Shown: one piece after another, positions 43,961 through 47,220 of the stretch
Layout of the letters: each line of letters begins with the position of its first letter
How positions within the stretch are numbered: the stretch's first letter is position 1
Assembly: GCA_016195265.1 (NCBI GenBank)
Contig: JACPZW010000079.1
Span: 1-47,220, forward strand
Direction of reading: 5' to 3'
Source of the DNA: Acidobacteriota bacterium
GTDB lineage: Bacteria > Acidobacteriota > Vicinamibacteria > Vicinamibacterales > CAVVIG01
Length of the DNA stretch: 47,220 bases
The notes under the pieces: generated by a model
Told to the model about the DNA's origin: nothing
The model's input: the letters and a program-made list of their open reading frames with translations, nothing else
Database searches by the model: none
Program-made: the position numbers and the translations under genes

Positions 43961-44019
43961 TGTGGCCACGAAGCCACGAAGTCACGAAGAAGAAAACCAG
44001 CGCACTCTTCGTGGCCACA
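43961..44019. repeat. CACGAAG-type hairpin between mccB and liuC
   Basis: TGTGGCCACGAAG (43961-43973) and CTTCGTGGCCACA (44007-44019) form a perfect 13-bp stem around CCACGAAGTCACGAAGAAGA-type units. It lies inside the liu operon and belongs to the repeat class that bounds the GxxExxY cassette. A shorter ACACGGA/TCCGTGT hairpin (43139-43160) lies between liuC and mccA. Confidence 0.85.
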
Positions 44020-44025
44020 TGCCGG

Positions 44026-45633
44026 CTACATTCTGAATACGCCGAAACGTGGCTCTGGAATGGGCGCGTTGAAGGCTGCTGAAAGGCCGAGCGCGAGCGA
44101 CCGGCGCGTGTCCGCCGGATCGAGAATTCCGTCGTCCCAGATCCGGGCCGTGGAGTAGTAGGGCGATCCTTCGTGTTCGTACTTGTCGAGGATCGGTTCG
44201 CGGATCGCGGCTTCCTCATCGGCCGTGAACGGTTTGCCTTCGCGCGTCAGCTGATCGCGCTTGACGGTCGTCAGCACCGACGCCGCCTGGTGCGCGCCCA
44301 TCACCGAGATCCGCGCGTTGGGCCACATCCACAGCAGCCGCGGCTCGTACGCACGGCCACACATGCCGTAGTTCCCGGCACCGAACGATCCGCCGACGAT
44401 CACCGTGAACTTCGGCACGACCGAGTTCGCGACGGCGTGGACCATCTTCGCGCCGTCCTTCGCGATGCCCGCGCGCTCGTACTGCCGGCCGACCATGAAG
44501 CCCGTGATGTTCTGCAGGAAGATCAGCGGGATGCCGCGCAGGTTGCACAGCTCGATGACGTGCGTCGCCTTCAGCGCCGACTCCGAGAACAGCACACCGT
44601 TGTTCGCGACGATGCCGACGAGAAAGCCATGGAGCCGCGCGAACCCGGTGACGAGCGTCGTCCCGTAGCGCTCCTTGAATTCGTCGAAGCGCGAGCCGTC
44701 GACGAGGCGCGCGATGATCTCGTGGACGTCGTACGGCTTGCGGACGTCGGCGTTGACGATGCCGTAGATCTCGGCCGGATCGTAGCGCGGATCCTCGGGC
44801 GCGGCCATGTCGGCGGGCAGGTGCTTCGCCGTGTTCAGCGTGGACACGACGGTCCGGCAGATCTCGAGCGCGTGCGCGTCGTCTTCCGCAAAGTAGTCGG
44901 CGACGCCGGAGACGCGCGTATGGACGTCGGCGCCGCCCAGCTCCTCGGCGGTCACTTCCTCGCCGGTCGCGGCTTTCACGAGCGGCGGCCCGCCGAGAAA
45001 GATCGTTCCCGTCCCCTTGACGATGATCGTTTCGTCGGACATCGCCGGCACGTACGCGCCGCCGGCGGTGCACGATCCCATCACGCAGGCGATCTGCGGA
45101 ATCCGCTCCGCCGACATGCGCGCCTGATTGAAGAAGATACGGCCGAAGTGGTCGCGATCGGGGAACACCTCGGCCTGCAGCGGCAGGAACGCGCCGCCCG
45201 AGTCCACGAGGTACACGCACGGCAGCCGGTTCTGCAGCGCGATCTCCTGCGCGCGGACGTGCTTCTTGACGGTGATGGGGAGGTAGCTCCCGCCTTTCAC
45301 CGTCGCGTCGTTCGCCACCACCAGGACTTCGCGGCCCGACACGCGGCCGATGCCGGTCACGAGTCCCGCGCCTGGCGCGTCGCCCTCATACATCTCGAAC
45401 GCCGCCAAGGGCGACAGTTCGAGAAACGGCGTTCCCGCGTCCAGCAGCTGACTCAGGCGATCGCGGACCGGCAGCTTGCCCTGCGCACGATGACGCTCGA
45501 GGTACTTCGCGCCGCCGCCTTCGCGCGCGCGCGCCGCGTGATCGCGCAACTCGGCGACGAGCTGCGCCATGCGGGCGCGGTTGGCCTGGAAGAGCGGATC
45601 AGCAGGATTGATATGCGTGTCGAGGGTTACCAT
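44026..45633 (-). CDS. mccB: Methylcrotonyl-CoA carboxylase beta (carboxyltransferase) subunit
   Basis: Transfers carboxyl from biotin to 3-methylcrotonyl-CoA. The 535 residues have [92 protein letters not shown] and [19 protein letters not shown], the signature of MCC rather than propionyl- or acetyl-CoA carboxylase. Overlaps the zinc-ribbon gene upstream by 7 bases. Confidence 0.95.
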   Translation of the reverse strand: MVTLDTHINPADPLFQANRARMAQLVAELRDHAARAREGGGAKYLERHRAQGKLPVRDRLSQLLDAGTPFLELSPLAAFEMYEGDAPGAGLVTGIGRVSGREVLVVANDATVKGGSYLPITVKKHVRAQEIALQNRLPCVYLVDSGGAFLPLQAEVFPDRDHFGRIFFNQARMSAERIPQIACVMGSCTAGGAYVPAMSDETIIVKGTGTIFLGGPPLVKAATGEEVTAEELGGADVHTRVSGVADYFAEDDAHALEICRTVVSTLNTAKHLPADMAAPEDPRYDPAEIYGIVNADVRKPYDVHEIIARLVDGSRFDEFKERYGTTLVTGFARLHGFLVGIVANNGVLFSESALKATHVIELCNLRGIPLIFLQNITGFMVGRQYERAGIAKDGAKMVHAVANSVVPKFTVIVGGSFGAGNYGMCGRAYEPRLLWMWPNARISVMGAHQAASVLTTVKRDQLTREGKPFTADEEAAIREPILDKYEHEGSPYYSTARIWDDGILDPADTRRSLALGLSAAFNAPIPEPRFGVFRM

Positions 45634-45818
45634 CCACAGCAGTCCGTCTTGAATCCGCAGCCGGGGCAGCGCCAGACGGCGTGCATGCGATACATTTCCT
45701 CTTTACCGCAGCGCTCGCATAAGACGACGTCTGCAGCGTCCTTTTTTGCGTCCATCGATCCGGTTTTCAGCGGCGTGATCGGGCGGGCGGGCGGGCGGGG
45801 CGGCGTCGGCTCGGACAT
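45627..45818 (-). CDS. Small zinc-ribbon protein
   Basis: A 63-residue protein with a Pro-rich start ([19 protein letters not shown]) and a C-terminal rubredoxin-like ribbon CERCG ... [13 protein letters not shown], four or five zinc-ligand Cys. It is first in the liu operon and coupled to mccB by overlap. Function unknown; the ribbon could bind nucleic acid or protein. Seventeen bases separate it from the divergent membrane protein gene. Confidence 0.82.
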   Translation of the reverse strand: MSEPTPPRPPARPITPLKTGSMDAKKDAADVVLCERCGKEEMYRMHAVWRCPGCGFKTDCCGW

Positions 45819-45835
45819 CGCGGGAATTATCGCAC

Positions 45836-47167
45836 ATGCGTACGGACATCATCGGGCGCGGTCAGTCGCGAGTGGCCCTCGTCGCCTCCGGCGTCGCGCT
45901 GGCCATGATCGGCGCCGTGCTGGCGCGAGCGGCCTTCTGGCACAGCCTGGCCGAGGTCGCGCCGATCAACGCGGGCGACTTTCTGATCTCGTACGCCGGC
46001 GGCTTCGTCCGTCGCGGTCTGCTCGGCGAAATGCTGTACCGCCTGCCATTCGTGACGGACATGCGCCGCGCCGAGATCGCGATCAAGGCGCTGTCGCTGG
46101 TCGCGTATGGCGCGTCGTTCGCGCTGTTCGCGTCAACGGTCGCGCGGAGCACGCGTTCGCTGGCGATCACGGTGCTGATCGCGCTTCAGCCGTTTCTGTT
46201 CGGATTCCCGGTGCTGACCGGCCAGTGGATCAAAGCGGATCTGCTTCTCCTGCTCGGCTTCTACGTGTGCCTGCGTTCGCTGAACGCGATGTCCGGCTGG
46301 CGCCTGCTCGCGATCAACCTGGTCTCCATCGCAGCCATCGCGACGCACGAGACCTACGGCCTCACGATGCTTCCGCTGCTGATTGCGGTCGCCGCGTCGA
46401 AGAACGATCCGGCGCGGCGCCCCTGGACCCGGGCGCTGCCGAAGGCGGTCGCGGTGTTCGCGCCGGCGGTCGCCGCGCTCGGCGTCGTCTCCGCGTTTCG
46501 CGGCGATGCGCGCGTCGCCCGCGGGATCCAGGACGCCTGGGCCGCGCGGGGGATCGTGCTGCGCGAGGACATCACGCCCGCGTTGTTCGGGCTCACGCAC
46601 CATAACGTGTGGCGGATGGGCTTCGATATCGTGTTCGACAACTACTCGGACAAGCCGTTTTTCTTTCTGTTCTGGGGCGGTGTCATCGTGGGGTCCGGCG
46701 CGCTCGTGAGCCTGGCGGCCGGCCTCTGCGTCGTCCGCGACGCGCGGGAGGGACCGCCGGTCCCGTTCGACTGGCACGGTGCGTGCGAGACGGCCGCGGT
46801 CGTTGGCCTGACGGCGGTGGTCTTCGCACCGTTGTTTCTGATGGCGACGGACTTCGGACGCTGGATCTTCCTGTGGCTCGCGGTTGCGGCGGTCATCGCG
46901 TTCTCGCCGGCCCGTCACGATTTCGTGGACTTCGCGGGGCGGGCGCTGCCACGCGCGGTTTCGACACCACTGCGTGGCGCGAGCCTGCGCGTGCAGCGGT
47001 GGGGCGCAGCGCGCCTGACGTCGCGGTCCTGGTGCATCGGGATCCTTGCGTGTTCGCTGTTCTGCGTGCCGCTGCCAGCCTATGTGATGGAAGGGTGCTG
47101 CTCGGTGCGGTACGTGATGGGCTTCTCGCTGGCCGCGGGTGTCGTTGGATTGATGCTGGGACAGTGA
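45836..47167 (+). CDS. Polytopic membrane protein of unknown function
   Basis: A 443-residue protein with about 9-11 membrane segments (for example VALVASGVALAMIGAVLARAA, AITVLIALQPFLFGFPVL, FFFLFWGGVIVGSGALVSLA). It has the loop NAGDFLISYAGGFVRRGLLGE after the first segment and THETYGLTMLP in the middle, seen in uncharacterised inner-membrane proteins related in style to glycosyltransferase-C-type or O-antigen proteins. No catalytic motif can be assigned. It diverges from the liu operon; a palindrome pair follows. Confidence 0.75.
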   Translation: MRTDIIGRGQSRVALVASGVALAMIGAVLARAAFWHSLAEVAPINAGDFLISYAGGFVRRGLLGEMLYRLPFVTDMRRAEIAIKALSLVAYGASFALFASTVARSTRSLAITVLIALQPFLFGFPVLTGQWIKADLLLLLGFYVCLRSLNAMSGWRLLAINLVSIAAIATHETYGLTMLPLLIAVAASKNDPARRPWTRALPKAVAVFAPAVAALGVVSAFRGDARVARGIQDAWAARGIVLREDITPALFGLTHHNVWRMGFDIVFDNYSDKPFFFLFWGGVIVGSGALVSLAAGLCVVRDAREGPPVPFDWHGACETAAVVGLTAVVFAPLFLMATDFGRWIFLWLAVAAVIAFSPARHDFVDFAGRALPRAVSTPLRGASLRVQRWGAARLTSRSWCIGILACSLFCVPLPAYVMEGCCSVRYVMGFSLAAGVVGLMLGQ

Positions 47168-47169
47168 TC

Positions 47170-47220
47170 AGGCGGGTCCGAAAGGACCCGCCCTACGAAG
47201 TCAGACATGTAGGCCGGGTC
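47170..47220. repeat. REPIN-like pair at the window end (cut)
   Basis: GGCGGGTCC-GAAA-GGACCCGCC (starting 47173) followed by CTACG, then GTAGGCCGGGTC running off the window: the start of a second, opposite palindrome. Confidence 0.9.

Overview
The window is GC-rich DNA with densely packed genes on both strands and no rRNA, phage or IS genes. Gene content and style suggest an uncultured Acidobacteriota (Vicinamibacterales-like) or a similar soil bacterium: TPR-tailed Ser/Thr kinases, GMC oxidoreductase with a gluconate dehydrogenase subunit 3, a secreted subtilase with tryptophan-rich repeats, liu leucine-degradation genes and very many palindromic repeats. The taxon is inferred; there is no marker gene here that fixes it.

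Layout. 1-13.4 kb holds housekeeping genes: a 5'-truncated carB, comEC, a GxxExxY gene cassette bounded by inverted repeats, mazG, a DUF1844 gene, a metallo-hydrolase, ribF, cysS, a class III aminotransferase, yraN and galT. Two tRNA genes (Gly-GCC and Cys-GCA) follow, then an AT-rich gap. 14-18.2 kb holds a secreted S8 peptidase ending in 14 NIVW(G/S)T repeats, two GNAT acetyltransferases, and a TlpA/MauD-like thioredoxin overlapping a tiny Cys-rich Tat-leader protein.

18.3-27.0 kb is a complete seven-gene qhp operon for quinohemoprotein amine dehydrogenase, in the order G-A-D-C-B-F-E: flavin monooxygenase, diheme alpha subunit, radical SAM maturase, gamma subunit carrying the CTQ cofactor, beta-propeller subunit, ABC exporter and processing protease. 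All eight cross-linking residues of the gamma subunit are present at the expected spacing. 27.0-33.1 kb holds a 50-residue Tat-leader ORF, a sialidase-like protein, an FG-GAP protein, an ankyrin protein, and a gluconate-dehydrogenase-like subunit 3/GMC oxidoreductase pair.

33.1-39.1 kb (minus strand) is the most novel part. A papain-like C1 peptidase, a large Ser/Thr kinase with TPR tail, a B12-dependent radical SAM protein of the RiPP-maturation C-methyltransferase type, and a 32-residue lysine-rich peptide with a strong Shine-Dalgarno sequence lie in one tight operon. The small peptide is a candidate substrate. 39.3-40.3 kb has a prepilin-like protein and a ferredoxin. 40.4-45.8 kb is a leucine/isovalerate operon (zinc ribbon, methylcrotonyl-CoA carboxylase beta, enoyl-CoA hydratase, carboxylase alpha, HMG-CoA lyase). 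The window ends with a polytopic membrane protein.

A cross-cutting signal is a family of GC-rich palindromes (cores such as GCCGGGTCC-n-GGACCCGGC with a GTAGG/CCTAC tail), often in REPIN-like inverted pairs. They occur between genes and also in frame inside at least seven protein genes (comEC, the metallo-hydrolase, qhpG, qhpD, qhpC, the RiPP radical SAM gene and mccA). Three of those are in the qhp operon.
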